Positions 8,128-17,008 of a DNA stretch of 64,000 nucleotides are shown one piece after another. Position 1 is the first letter of the stretch. Each line of letters begins with the position of its first letter. The DNA is from UBA8517 sp964606975 (GTDB lineage Bacteria > Patescibacteriota > Microgenomatia > UBA8517). Position numbers and translations under genes: made by a program. The notes under the pieces are model-generated. The model was given only the letters and a program-made list of their open reading frames with translations. It was not told where the DNA came from and searched no databases. The DNA lies in the NCBI GenBank assembly GCA_964606975.1, contig CAZSGY010000006.1, forward strand, positions 1 to 64,000. Direction: 5' to 3'.

Positions 8128-9174
8128 ATGGATTCTGCTGCTCAAGAAATCACTACGTTAATTGAAAAAGTTAAAAATGTAAGCTTGCCAGAAAAGCTTA
8201 GTGAGCTTGTTTTGATTCGTTTAAGCCAACTTTCAAAATTGACAAATTCACCATCTTTTCTCCCTGAATTTGACAGGATGGAAAAATACATCGATTGGAT
8301 AACAGTCCTTCCTTGGAATAAAAGAACCCAGGACACACTGGATTTAGAGAATGCTAAACAAATTTTGGAAAAACATCATTTTGGACTCACTGATATCAAA
8401 ACACGTGTTCTGGAATACATAAGCGTGATGAAGTTAAAACAGGAAAAAGGGGAAGGGGCTGATATATACCGAGCGCCGATCCTTTGTTTTGTCGGTCTTG
8501 TCGGTACGGGTAAAACTACTATTGCGTATTCAATTGCTGAAAGCTTGGGACGTCCTATTGCCCGCATTCCTTTTGGAGGAATGGGAGACCCTTTAGATCT
8601 CCGGGGTCAAAGCAGGATGCATGCAGAGGCTGAGCCGGGGAAAATTATCAAAGCACTTAGAGATACCCAAAGCAAGAATCCGGTAATTCTTTTGGATGAA
8701 ATTGATAGAGTGACGGATGAAGGCAGGAGTTCAATAATGGGAGTCCTGGTCGAGCTTTTGGACCCCAAACAAAATAATGCTTTTATCGATCATTATATAG
8801 ATTTTCCCTTTGATCTTTCCGAGACTTTGTTTATTGCTACGGCTAATAATACAACCAATATTTCAACGGCCGTTATGGACAGGCTTGAACCCATAGCCAT
8901 GCCAAGCTATACGGATGCCGAAAAGATTACCATTGCGCAAAAATATGTTCTACCGGCAGCCATGAAAGCTGCGGGGCTTACAAACGGTGTATTAGTAATA
9001 GATGAGGATGTGTGGGCAAATATCGTAAGACCGTTGGGCTATGATGCCGGAATCCGCACTTTGGAACGCAATATTGACGGGATAGTCCGGAAAGTTGCCA
9101 GGTTGATTGTTGAAGGAAAAGCCCAGAGCGTACATGTGACAGCAGCAAATGTTAAAGAATTTTTGCCTCAGTGA
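8128..9174 (+). CDS. Lon-type AAA+ ATPase lacking the protease domain
   Basis: The 348 residues match the central part of Lon: a short helical lead-in (including the ITVLPWNKR motif that precedes the Lon AAA+ core), Walker A GLVGTGKT, Walker B VILLDEID, sensor 1 IATANN, and the C-terminal helical lid with the Lon GYDAGIRTLERNI motif. The N-terminal substrate domain and the whole Ser-Lys protease domain are absent, and the gene ends with TGA followed by a non-coding gap and a separate promoter, so this is not a simple frameshift. It may act as an unfoldase or chaperone, or with a separate protease; that is inference. Confidence 0.85.
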   Translation: MDSAAQEITTLIEKVKNVSLPEKLSELVLIRLSQLSKLTNSPSFLPEFDRMEKYIDWITVLPWNKRTQDTLDLENAKQILEKHHFGLTDIKTRVLEYISVMKLKQEKGEGADIYRAPILCFVGLVGTGKTTIAYSIAESLGRPIARIPFGGMGDPLDLRGQSRMHAEAEPGKIIKALRDTQSKNPVILLDEIDRVTDEGRSSIMGVLVELLDPKQNNAFIDHYIDFPFDLSETLFIATANNTTNISTAVMDRLEPIAMPSYTDAEKITIAQKYVLPAAMKAAGLTNGVLVIDEDVWANIVRPLGYDAGIRTLERNIDGIVRKVARLIVEGKAQSVHVTAANVKEFLPQ

Positions 9175-9190
9175 AGATGACTTCAAATGG

Positions 9191-9221
9191 TAAAATAGGG
9201 TAACAGCGCAAAATTTTTGCG
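9191..9221 (+). promoter_or_regulatory. -10 box and short leader hairpin
   Basis: TGGTAAAAT (extended -10, TAAAAT at 9191-9196) is followed by a 7-base inverted repeat, CGCAAAA and TTTTGCG at 9207-9221, in the leader of the phosphoesterase gene. The repeat is almost without loop, so a shorter stem is more likely. Confidence 0.3.
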
Positions 9222-9241
9222 ATAAATCAAATAAGTTTGTT

Positions 9242-9739
9242 ATGAAAATTCTGATTATTTCGGATTCGCACGGAAATATCACCAATATAAAATCTGTTAT
9301 GGAAATTGCCCGTAAATCCAAAATGGATGCAGTTATACACGCCGGCGATTGGAATACCCCTGAGTCCGCAGAGACGGTGTTGTCGTACAATATTCTGACA
9401 TTTACCGTTTTGGGAAATGCGGATATTGCACCCGAAGTGGAGAAAAAGCTGAAAACGAAAAGTAAAAAATTCGACAAAAATTTTCTGGTTTTAGATCTTG
9501 CAGGCAAAAAAATCGGCATCACTCACAAACCTTCTGACAATAATTCCTTTTTCAAAAAGGGAAAATCTTTTGCCGGTGATGGTTTAGATTTAATAGTTAA
9601 CGGTCATTTGCATTCCAAATTTTATAAAGAGGAAAAAGGAACGAGAATTGTTCGGCCGGGGGCTTTGGTAAGTGCTATTAATTTTGCGGTTTATGATACG
9701 GTCAAAGATGAAGTGGATTTTATAAATGAAGATGACTAA
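9242..9739 (+). CDS. YfcE/MJ0936-type metallophosphoesterase
   Basis: This 165-residue protein belongs to the small calcineurin-like phosphodiesterases. Metal ligands are visible: D8 and H10 in SDSHGN, the GDW motif, GNAD, and GHLHS near residue 122; the usual THGH is TH-KP here. Such enzymes hydrolyse small phosphodiesters with two divalent metals, but their natural substrates are poorly known. The last 14 bases overlap the following UDG-like gene, so the two are co-transcribed. Confidence 0.85.
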   Translation: MKILIISDSHGNITNIKSVMEIARKSKMDAVIHAGDWNTPESAETVLSYNILTFTVLGNADIAPEVEKKLKTKSKKFDKNFLVLDLAGKKIGITHKPSDNNSFFKKGKSFAGDGLDLIVNGHLHSKFYKEEKGTRIVRPGALVSAINFAVYDTVKDEVDFINEDD

Positions 9740-10364
9740 ATTTGAGGAGCTACACAAACTAAAAAATGAGATGGAAAAAGACGACCTCCTTCCTCTTAAA
9801 AAAGGTGCCACCAAGCTGGTTTTTGGTACAGGCAATACCGAAGCAAAAATTTTGTGTATCGGAGAAGGTCCGGGCTACAACGAGGATCAACAGGGTATCC
9901 CTTTTGTGGGTCAGGCGGGGCGTCTTCTGGACAAACTCTTTCCGCTGGCAGGCCTTTCCAGAAAGAGTGTTTTTATAACCAACATTGTTCATCACAGACC
10001 GCCAAACAATCGTGACCCCGAACCCGGAGAGATTGCGGCTTATGGAAAATATTTGGATAAAATTATAGAAATAATTGATCCCGAAGTGGTTATTACGTTA
10101 GGTAGGTTTTCGATGGCAAAGTTTTTACCCAACGTTTTTATTTCTCAGGTGCACGGGAAGAAATACGAGGTCTCCTGGCATAAAAAGAATTTTATAGTTA
10201 TTCCGATGTATCACCCGGCAGCATCATTGAGAAACGGAAACATTCTTGAGGCTGAAAAGACAGACTTCTTTCAATTAAAGGAAATACTTAAGGGATTAAA
10301 AGAGTATAAGCAAAAAGAAGAAGAAAATGCTAAAGTTAAGGTAGATCAGATGAGTCTAGTTTGA
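9726..10364 (+). CDS. family 4-like uracil-DNA glycosylase without Fe-S cysteines
   Basis: The 212 residues contain the UDG family 4/5 motifs: GEGPGYNEDQQG followed by PFVGQAGRLL, the NIVHHRPPNNRDP segment, and HPAASLRN near the C-terminus. Family 4 enzymes bind a 4Fe-4S cluster through four cysteines; here the N-terminal CxxC region has none, KCRPP is HHRPP, and the whole protein has only one Cys. Uracil removal at deaminated cytosines is the likely role, but the cluster must be absent. It overlaps the phosphoesterase gene by 14 bases. A possible start six bases further in (MTKFEEL) exists. Confidence 0.8.
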   Translation: MKMTKFEELHKLKNEMEKDDLLPLKKGATKLVFGTGNTEAKILCIGEGPGYNEDQQGIPFVGQAGRLLDKLFPLAGLSRKSVFITNIVHHRPPNNRDPEPGEIAAYGKYLDKIIEIIDPEVVITLGRFSMAKFLPNVFISQVHGKKYEVSWHKKNFIVIPMYHPAASLRNGNILEAEKTDFFQLKEILKGLKEYKQKEEENAKVKVDQMSLV

Positions 10365-10416
10365 AATTTCCAAGCAATTTTTCATCGTAAATTGTTAATT
10401 GGGAATTAATCGGGCA

Positions 10417-12081
10417 ATGAAGAATCAAAATAATAAATTAAAGTTCATAGCTATTTCCGGTACCACAGGTGTTACCGAGAATTTATATGTTTATGAATAT
10501 GGAAACGACATGATTGTCGTTGACTGTGGCGTGGGTTTCCCGGATAGCGACATGTTCGGAGTCGACCTTGTCATACCGGATTTTTCTTATGTTGTCCAAA
10601 ATAAGAATAAACTTCGCGGAGTTTTGATATCACACGGACATGAGGATCATCTTGGCGCCCTACCGTTTTTGTTAAAACAGGTTGATGTTCCAATTTATTC
10701 TTCAAAGTTGGTTGCCGGTTTTATTCAAGACAAATTTGATGATTATAAAATGAAGACTCCGGATCTGAAGGTTTTTGATCCTGAGCGCGACGTTTTGACA
10801 TTGGGTGTCTTTAAAGTAACCCCTTTTAGGGTGGCCCATTCGGTTCCGGACGGAGTGGGTTTTTGTATTGATACCCCGGAGGGGAAGATTTTCCATATTC
10901 CGGATTATAAATTTGACTGGACCCCGGTTGATGAAAAACCATTTGACGCAGTTAAAGCTGCGACACTTGCCTCGGGCGGAGCACTGGCACTTGCCTCAGA
11001 CTCTTTGGGGGCAACGTCTCCCGGATACACGGAAAGCGAACGGGAGCTGGAAGACAGAATTGAGTCGGTTGCCAGAAAAATAAAAGGAAAAATTTATTTA
11101 ACTACGATTTCCAGTAACATCAGCCGGATGCAACAAACAATAAATGTTGCTCAGAGATTGGGCCGGAAGGTTGTGCTTGTTGGGCGTTCGATCGAAAGAA
11201 AAGCCCAAATTGCCAAAGATTTAGGTTATCTTTTTTATCCAACCGATACTGTCATAAAATCAAAGCAGGCAGGTAGACTATCTCCAAGTCAACTTCTGTA
11301 TATTATCTCAGGATGTTATGGCCAGCAGGGAAGTGCGCTTTATCGTTTGATTACCGGGGAACACGACTATTTGACAGTCGGAAAAGGTGACTCAGTGATC
11401 TTTTCTGCCGACCCCGCTCCTCCGGGAAGCAAGGCTAATGTTGACTATCTTGTTGATAAATTGATTGAAGATAATGTCGATGTCCACTATTACGATACCC
11501 AGGAAGACTTGCATGTTTCAGGACACGGGTGCCAAAAAGATATTGAAATGCTTTTTGCTTTAATTAAACCCAAGTACTATATCCCCATTGGCGGAACAGT
11601 AAGACACATGAGGGCTTATGGGGCAATTGCTCAAAGTATGGGTGCGCGCGAGGGGGATATACTAGAGCTCTCCCCCGGAGAAATAGTTGAATTTTCCGGT
11701 CAATACGCCAGACGTGCCGGCAAGGTATCTGTTAAGGAGATTTTGGTTGACGGGTTGGGAGTCGGAGATGTCGGCAATGTGGTTCTTCGGGATCGCCACA
11801 TTCTTTCGAAAGAAGGTATCGTTATAGCAATAATACACTTCGACAGAAACGAAAGGGTACTTACTGAAAATCCGGAAATTCTTAGTCGTGGGTTTGTTTT
11901 TGAACAAAAATACGGAAAAATTCTGGAGGATGCGGGAAAGGAATTGATTAGAGCCTTTCAGAAAAAGAAGGGTATTAATTCGAATGTTGTCAGAAATATT
12001 GCCATCGATTTTCTGGAAAGATACTTTTATCAAAAAACTGGCAGACGGCCAATGATACTTCCGGTTGTGGTTGAGGTGTAA
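10417..12081 (+). CDS. rnj: ribonuclease J
   Basis: RNase J is a metallo-beta-lactamase/beta-CASP nuclease with endonuclease and 5'-to-3' exonuclease activity on mRNA and rRNA precursors. Seen are the SHGHEDHLGALPF zinc motif, the beta-CASP core with SGCYGQQGSAL, and the late VSGHG and GGTVRHMRAYG motifs, then the small C-terminal domain. The length (554 residues) is typical. I place the start at ATG 10417; a TTG at 10399 would add six residues. No pseudoenzyme signs are seen. Confidence 0.93.
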   Translation: MKNQNNKLKFIAISGTTGVTENLYVYEYGNDMIVVDCGVGFPDSDMFGVDLVIPDFSYVVQNKNKLRGVLISHGHEDHLGALPFLLKQVDVPIYSSKLVAGFIQDKFDDYKMKTPDLKVFDPERDVLTLGVFKVTPFRVAHSVPDGVGFCIDTPEGKIFHIPDYKFDWTPVDEKPFDAVKAATLASGGALALASDSLGATSPGYTESERELEDRIESVARKIKGKIYLTTISSNISRMQQTINVAQRLGRKVVLVGRSIERKAQIAKDLGYLFYPTDTVIKSKQAGRLSPSQLLYIISGCYGQQGSALYRLITGEHDYLTVGKGDSVIFSADPAPPGSKANVDYLVDKLIEDNVDVHYYDTQEDLHVSGHGCQKDIEMLFALIKPKYYIPIGGTVRHMRAYGAIAQSMGAREGDILELSPGEIVEFSGQYARRAGKVSVKEILVDGLGVGDVGNVVLRDRHILSKEGIVIAIIHFDRNERVLTENPEILSRGFVFEQKYGKILEDAGKELIRAFQKKKGINSNVVRNIAIDFLERYFYQKTGRRPMILPVVVEV

Positions 12082-12109
12082 ACACGCATTAATATAAAAT
12101 AACTGAATT

Positions 12110-14212
12110 ATGGGCAAGAAAAGGAAAAGATTTACAAAACGATCGTTTAAACTCAAGTTAAAGAAGGAGTCAATGTTTTCCATCTCACAAATTATTTTCT
12201 TCATTTTTGCCGGACTCATTTTGGTTTCATTTTCCCGCCAGGGAATGATATTCGTTAAATTTAACGATTTTCTATTGAAATATTTTTCCTGGTCATCAAT
12301 TTTTTTGCCCTTTATTTTCCTTTCATTTGCATTGCTATTGTCTAAAGTTAAGTTTGTCCTGGGCCAACCCAATGTGGTTGTTGGCGGGCTTTTGTTCTTT
12401 ATTTCGGTTATGGCTTTGGGGAAAGCCGGAATTGCCGGTGAAACTGCCTGGAGCTCAATAGCAGAATTAATTATGGGGGTTGGGGCGGGGATCGTTTTCG
12501 TGGGCGTGGGAATGATTGGTTTAATAATTCTTTTTAACACCTCGATTGATCAGGTTTATAAAATCTTCAAAGAATTTTTCAGACAGGCAGGGGTTTATAT
12601 TCATGGGGACAAGACCCAAATAAAAGTTGGCGGAGCGATGCTGCCAAAAGGACAATTAAAAGTTTCCGGAGGAAATTTGCCTACGGGTAACAGGCCGGCA
12701 GCGGTAGCCACCGCAGCACCCAAAGAACCTTTGGAGCAAAAACTTGTAAGCAATATTCCCGGTGAGGAAACCGTTTGGAGATACCCGGATATTGATATTT
12801 TGGGAGATTCTGACGGAGGGCACGCCGAGCGTGGTGACATTAAAGGCAATGCTGCAACAATTGAAAAAACGCTGGAATCATTTGGAATCACGGCAAATGT
12901 AGTTGAAGTAAACTTAGGTCCTGCTGTGACCCAGTATGCCATCGAGGTGGCCCTGGGTACTAAACTTTCTAAAATTACCTCTTTGGAAAGAGATTTGGCT
13001 TTGGCACTGTCAGCTCCAACCGGGACCATCAGAATAGAAGCTCCGATTCCGGGGAGAAATTTGGTCGGAATAGAACTGCCCAACCGTTCAGCAGAATTTG
13101 TGCCTCTTAGAAAAATTATGGAATCGCAGGAAATGCAGGCTGCTAAATCCAAATTGGAAGTTGCTTTGGGATTAGATGTTTCGGGCAAACCGGTCGTTGC
13201 TGATATTGCCAAGATGCCGCATGTTCTGATTGCAGGGCAAACCGGCTCCGGAAAGTCGGTTTGTATAAATGCATTTCTTATTTCACTACTGATGAGAGCA
13301 GCCCCGACAGAAGTAAAACTCATTTTGGTTGACCCCAAGCGGGTTGAGTTAACGCGCTACAGCGGGGTTCCACACTTGCTTTCTCCTGTAATTGTTGAAC
13401 CCGATAAAGTTCTCTCCGCCCTTAGGTGGATCATGGCAGAAATGGACAGACGTTACAAACTTTTTGCCCAGGCGGGAGCAAGAAATATTGAAACGTATAA
13501 CGAAATGTCAGGTTTCCAGGCTCTCCCTTATATAGTTCTCTTTATAGACGAACTCGCAGATATCATGCTTTTTAGTCCTGTTGAGGTTGAAGATTCCATT
13601 ACCAGAATTGCCCAGATGTCCAGGGCAACCGGAATACATATGGTTTTGGCGACCCAAAGGCCTTCGGTTGATGTTATTACAGGTTTAATTAAGGCCAATG
13701 TCCCCTCACGTATTGCTTTTGCCGTTGCCTCGCAAGTTGACTCCCGTGTTATTTTAGACACTCAAGGTGCCGAAAAGCTTTTGGGGAAAGGAGACATGCT
13801 GTATCTTCCTCCCGAGCAGGCGAAACCACTCAGGATTCAGGGTGCATTTGTCGGCGATAAGGAAGTCGTTGCCCTGACATCCTTCCTGAAAAATCAGGGT
13901 GTAAACCCGCAATATACCGACGAGGTTACAACGATGGTTAAAGCAGGGACCGTTTCAGTTCCGGGAATTGACGGATCGGTTGACGATCGTTTTAAAGAGG
14001 CTGTTCGGGTTGTTTGCCAGTACGACAGAGCGTCGGCATCACTTCTCCAAAGAAGACTTTCTGTTGGTTATGCGAGAGCTGCCAGAATAGTTGACCAGCT
14101 TGAAGCTGCCGGGGTTATTGCAGCCAGCGAGGGTGGAAGTAAGGCTCGCGAGGTTTTGGTACAAAACGCTGATGAATTCTTAGCCTCTTTTGGCAATCCC
14201 CCTGCTGAGTAG
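12110..14212 (+). CDS. ftsK: FtsK/SpoIIIE DNA translocase
   Basis: This septal ATPase pumps chromosomal DNA at division. The 700 residues comprise a basic N-terminus, four membrane segments (about 25-41, 61-80, 87-103, 121-143), a short linker, the alpha/beta motor with Walker A GQTGSGKS near 376-383, Walker B LFIDELAD and the ATQRPS motif, and a C-terminal winged-helix gamma domain (about 625-690) that reads KOPS-type sequences. The linker is much shorter than in E. coli, as in SpoIIIE. A TATAAA box about 12 bases before the ATG suggests its own start of transcription. Confidence 0.95.
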   Translation: MGKKRKRFTKRSFKLKLKKESMFSISQIIFFIFAGLILVSFSRQGMIFVKFNDFLLKYFSWSSIFLPFIFLSFALLLSKVKFVLGQPNVVVGGLLFFISVMALGKAGIAGETAWSSIAELIMGVGAGIVFVGVGMIGLIILFNTSIDQVYKIFKEFFRQAGVYIHGDKTQIKVGGAMLPKGQLKVSGGNLPTGNRPAAVATAAPKEPLEQKLVSNIPGEETVWRYPDIDILGDSDGGHAERGDIKGNAATIEKTLESFGITANVVEVNLGPAVTQYAIEVALGTKLSKITSLERDLALALSAPTGTIRIEAPIPGRNLVGIELPNRSAEFVPLRKIMESQEMQAAKSKLEVALGLDVSGKPVVADIAKMPHVLIAGQTGSGKSVCINAFLISLLMRAAPTEVKLILVDPKRVELTRYSGVPHLLSPVIVEPDKVLSALRWIMAEMDRRYKLFAQAGARNIETYNEMSGFQALPYIVLFIDELADIMLFSPVEVEDSITRIAQMSRATGIHMVLATQRPSVDVITGLIKANVPSRIAFAVASQVDSRVILDTQGAEKLLGKGDMLYLPPEQAKPLRIQGAFVGDKEVVALTSFLKNQGVNPQYTDEVTTMVKAGTVSVPGIDGSVDDRFKEAVRVVCQYDRASASLLQRRLSVGYARAARIVDQLEAAGVIAASEGGSKAREVLVQNADEFLASFGNPPAE

Positions 14213-14240
14213 TTAAAAAAAAAGAAGACCAAAAGATTTC

Positions 14241-14249
14241 TGCTATCAT
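14241..14249 (+). promoter_or_regulatory. extended -10 for rodZ-like gene
   Basis: TGCTATCAT with TATCAT at 14244-14249, 11 bases before the ATG at 14261. Confidence 0.4.
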
Positions 14250-14260
14250 ATCGCTAAACT

Positions 14261-14890
14261 ATGAAAAAAATAGGACAAATTATTGAAAATGCACGTAAGG
14301 AAAAAAAATATTCCTACGAGCGTCTTGAAGAGATCACAAAAATAAGAACTTCTTTTATCGAAGCCATTGAAAAGGAAGAATGGCAACTTTTGCCGCCGTT
14401 TCCTACTGTGTTGGGTTTTGTCAAAAGTTTATCTTCAGCTCTCGACATAGACGAGAATATGGCCATGGCAGTGCTCAGGCGCGACTACCCGCCCAAAAAA
14501 CTTAGCATAAATCCCGAACCCGATATTTCTTCAAAGCCGAGTTGGAATCCGAAATTGACATTTTTTGTTGGCGTAGGCTTGGTAGCCACGATAATTTTGG
14601 GATACTTGACTTTTCAGTACACAAAATTCAGATCTCCGCCGAAGATGGAGTTGACAAGCCCGGTCGAGGGTCAGATCGTAAACGGAGATTCGGTTTTAGT
14701 CTTTGGTACAACCGATACGGATGTAAAAATTACTGTAGATAACCAACCGGTATTAGTCGACGAGGAAGGCAGGTTTTTGGCCAATATAGAAATTTCCGAA
14801 GATACCTCAGAAATTATTGTAAAAGCTGTCTCCAGGTCAGGAAAAGAAACAATTATTGAACGCAAAATTCTGGTACAATCAGATAAGTAA
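14261..14890 (+). CDS. RodZ-like helix-turn-helix membrane protein
   Basis: The 209 residues have a cytoplasmic helix-turn-helix domain of the RodZ type (about 1-75, with GQIIENARKEKKYSYERLEE), one membrane segment (about 98-117) and an extracytoplasmic beta-sandwich domain of the kind found after RodZ membrane segments (about 125-205). RodZ links MreB filaments to the wall-elongation machinery, so this is probably a cell-shape protein; no mreB gene is in the window. It is followed 3 bases later by a small membrane protein gene, suggesting a two-gene unit. Confidence 0.85.
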   Translation: MKKIGQIIENARKEKKYSYERLEEITKIRTSFIEAIEKEEWQLLPPFPTVLGFVKSLSSALDIDENMAMAVLRRDYPPKKLSINPEPDISSKPSWNPKLTFFVGVGLVATIILGYLTFQYTKFRSPPKMELTSPVEGQIVNGDSVLVFGTTDTDVKITVDNQPVLVDEEGRFLANIEISEDTSEIIVKAVSRSGKETIIERKILVQSDK

Positions 14891-14893
14891 ATT

Positions 14894-15133
14894 ATGGATT
14901 CTGTTCAAACATTGTTGGTGGTAGTGGTTATTAGTCTGACCTTTCTTTTGGTGGTTGTCGGAATTCAGGTAATGCTCATCATTGTTGACCTCCGGCGTGC
15001 TGTAAAAAGATTAAATAGTCTTCTTGAGGACTCAATTTTAGGCGGAGGCTTAATCCGACCGGACAAACTTACTTCGGTCATGGAAATTCTTCATAAGGGT
15101 AAAAAAATTGAAACCCACGGACAAAGTCAGTAA
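14894..15133 (+). CDS. small single-pass membrane protein
   Basis: The 79 residues have one strongly hydrophobic segment (about 6-31) followed by a basic amphipathic helix (DLRRAVKRLN) and a short polar tail. No family is recognised. It begins 3 bases after the rodZ-like gene, so it is probably co-expressed and could be a partner in the envelope; that is inference. Confidence 0.6.
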   Translation: MDSVQTLLVVVVISLTFLLVVVGIQVMLIIVDLRRAVKRLNSLLEDSILGGGLIRPDKLTSVMEILHKGKKIETHGQSQ

Positions 15134-15164
15134 TCGTTGTATGGCCTCAAGAATCTAATTGTAT

Positions 15165-15170
15165 TATACT
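15165..15170 (+). promoter_or_regulatory. -10 box of alaS
   Basis: TATACT ending 6 bases before the ATG at 15177; transcription would begin at the start codon. The -35 region is weak. Confidence 0.4.
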
Positions 15171-15176
15171 TTAGCC

Positions 15177-16985
15177 ATGAGCACAGAAGAGATCCGTAAA
15201 AAGTATTTGGACTTTTTTGGGAAAAACGGGCATATCGAAATTACTCCCAGCCCACTTGTTATAGAATCCGACCCGACGACTCTGTTTACCAGTAGCGGAA
15301 TGCAGCAGCTTGTTCCCTATTTAAAGGGGGAAAAACATCCCGAGGGAAAAAAGCTGACAGATTCTCAGCCTTCGTTGCGGTTACAGGATTTGGAAGAGGT
15401 TGGTGATAACCGCCACACAACTTTTTTTGAGATGTTGGGAAACTGGAGTTTGGGTGATTATTTTAAAGAGCAGCAATTAACTTGGATTTGGGAGTTTTTT
15501 ACAAAAGAGCTAAAGTTTGACCCCGAAAGACTCCATGTTTCCGTTTTCGAAGGTAACGCTGAGGTACCTAAAGACATCGAATCATATAAAATCTGGAAAA
15601 AGTTGGGGCTGCCCGAAAGCCACATTCATTTTTATGACGCAAGGAAAAATTGGTGGAGCAGGGCAGGAACTCCGCAGGAAATGCCTCCGGGTGAAATTGG
15701 CGGACCGGATAGCGAAATATTTTATGAGTTTGAAAATGTTGCCCATGATTCAAAATATGGCAAATTTTGCCACCCAAATTGCGATTGCGGCAAGTTTTTG
15801 GAAATCGGCAACTCCGTTTTTATGCAGTACCAAAAGACCGGGGATGGAAAATTAGTTGAACTTCCTCAGAAAAATGTCGACTTCGGCGGTGGTTTGGAAA
15901 GAATATCGGGAGCGATGGTCGGCAGTCCTGATATTTTTGCCATAGATATTTTTGCCGGTGCTATAGCAAGAATTGAAAATGAAGTGGGAGTTTCTTACGG
16001 TGCTGACAAAACCAAGGATGTAAGTGCCAGAATAATTGCCGACCATCTTCGGGCTTCTGTTAATTTATTGGCAGAAGGCGTCACACCTTCAAACAAACTG
16101 CACGGCTATGTTTTAAGAAGGTTAATTAGGCGTGCGATGTTCCACATTCACCTTCTCGGGTCCGGGATATCCGGAGGGGCAGTTTCGCATATCGCCGAGG
16201 AGTATCGCAAGTTTTACCCCAACGTGGATAAAAACTGGCAATTCGTTGAAGAAAATTTAACTGCAGAAGCAACGCGTTTTGAAGCTGCTCTAAAAAGAGG
16301 TTTAACAAAGCTAACCAAAGCGGTTTCCGACGGATTAGAAATTGACGGCAGGTTTGCATTCGATCTTTATCAAACCGAAGGCTTTCCGCTCGAGCTGACG
16401 ATGGAAATATTAAACCAAAATGGAATGAAATTTACTACTGAAGAAAAAAATGCTTTTGAGGAAGAATTTGAAAAGCACAAAGAAGCATCCAGATCTGCAT
16501 CGGCGGGAATGTTTAAAGGAGGACTTGCCGAAGCTTCCGAGACAACTACGAAATTACACACGGCGACACATCTTTTACATGCCGCCTTAAGACAAATTTT
16601 AGGAGAGCATGTTGGTCAAAAAGGAAGCCATATCACCTCCGAGCGTTTGCGCTTTGATTTCTCGCACCCGCAAAAATTAACCGATTCGGAAATAAATGTT
16701 ATTGAAAATCTTATTAATTTGAAAATTGAAGAAGATCTGCCGGTTAGTTTTACAACAACGACCCTAGATGAAGCCATAAACGCGGGAGCAATGCATTTTT
16801 TTGCAGATAAATACGGCTCCGAAGTTAAGGTTTACACCATAGGAGATCCTAAAAGTGTCTTTTTTTCAAAAGAAATTTGCGGCGGTCCACATGTAACACA
16901 TACAAAGGAGATCGGTGGTGTTAGAATAATTAAGCAGGAAAAAATAGGATCCGGAATTATTAGGGTATATGCAACCCTGAAATAA
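15177..16985 (+). CDS. alaS: alanyl-tRNA synthetase, short form without C-Ala domain
   Basis: The enzyme charges tRNA-Ala. The 602 residues contain the class II catalytic core (FFGKNGH, FTSSGMQQL, TFFEMLGNWSLGDYF), the tRNA-recognition helices, and the editing domain with the HxxxH zinc site HLLHAALR and the CGGPHV motif. It ends right after the GSGIIRVYA segment, so the C-terminal oligomerising C-Ala domain is missing (usual length about 870). The normal RAGGKHNDLENVG segment reads RLQDLEEVGDNRH. ATG 15177 is preferred over a TTG at 15159 because of the -10 box placement. Confidence 0.93.
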   Translation: MSTEEIRKKYLDFFGKNGHIEITPSPLVIESDPTTLFTSSGMQQLVPYLKGEKHPEGKKLTDSQPSLRLQDLEEVGDNRHTTFFEMLGNWSLGDYFKEQQLTWIWEFFTKELKFDPERLHVSVFEGNAEVPKDIESYKIWKKLGLPESHIHFYDARKNWWSRAGTPQEMPPGEIGGPDSEIFYEFENVAHDSKYGKFCHPNCDCGKFLEIGNSVFMQYQKTGDGKLVELPQKNVDFGGGLERISGAMVGSPDIFAIDIFAGAIARIENEVGVSYGADKTKDVSARIIADHLRASVNLLAEGVTPSNKLHGYVLRRLIRRAMFHIHLLGSGISGGAVSHIAEEYRKFYPNVDKNWQFVEENLTAEATRFEAALKRGLTKLTKAVSDGLEIDGRFAFDLYQTEGFPLELTMEILNQNGMKFTTEEKNAFEEEFEKHKEASRSASAGMFKGGLAEASETTTKLHTATHLLHAALRQILGEHVGQKGSHITSERLRFDFSHPQKLTDSEINVIENLINLKIEEDLPVSFTTTTLDEAINAGAMHFFADKYGSEVKVYTIGDPKSVFFSKEICGGPHVTHTKEIGGVRIIKQEKIGSGIIRVYATLK

Positions 16986-17008
16986 CGTTTTTGTTGGTTA
17001 CCACAATA

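Noticed and set aside
10399..10416. TTG start for RNase J
   Set aside because: It adds only six poorly matching residues; ATG 10417 gives a normal N-terminus. The same reasoning applies to TTG starts at 15159, 16991, 19221 and 21654.
11662..12540. A 292-codon open frame on the minus strand
   Set aside because: It lies opposite the ends of RNase J and FtsK, two certain genes; composition is what the reverse strand of AT-rich coding sequence gives, and no family is recognised.
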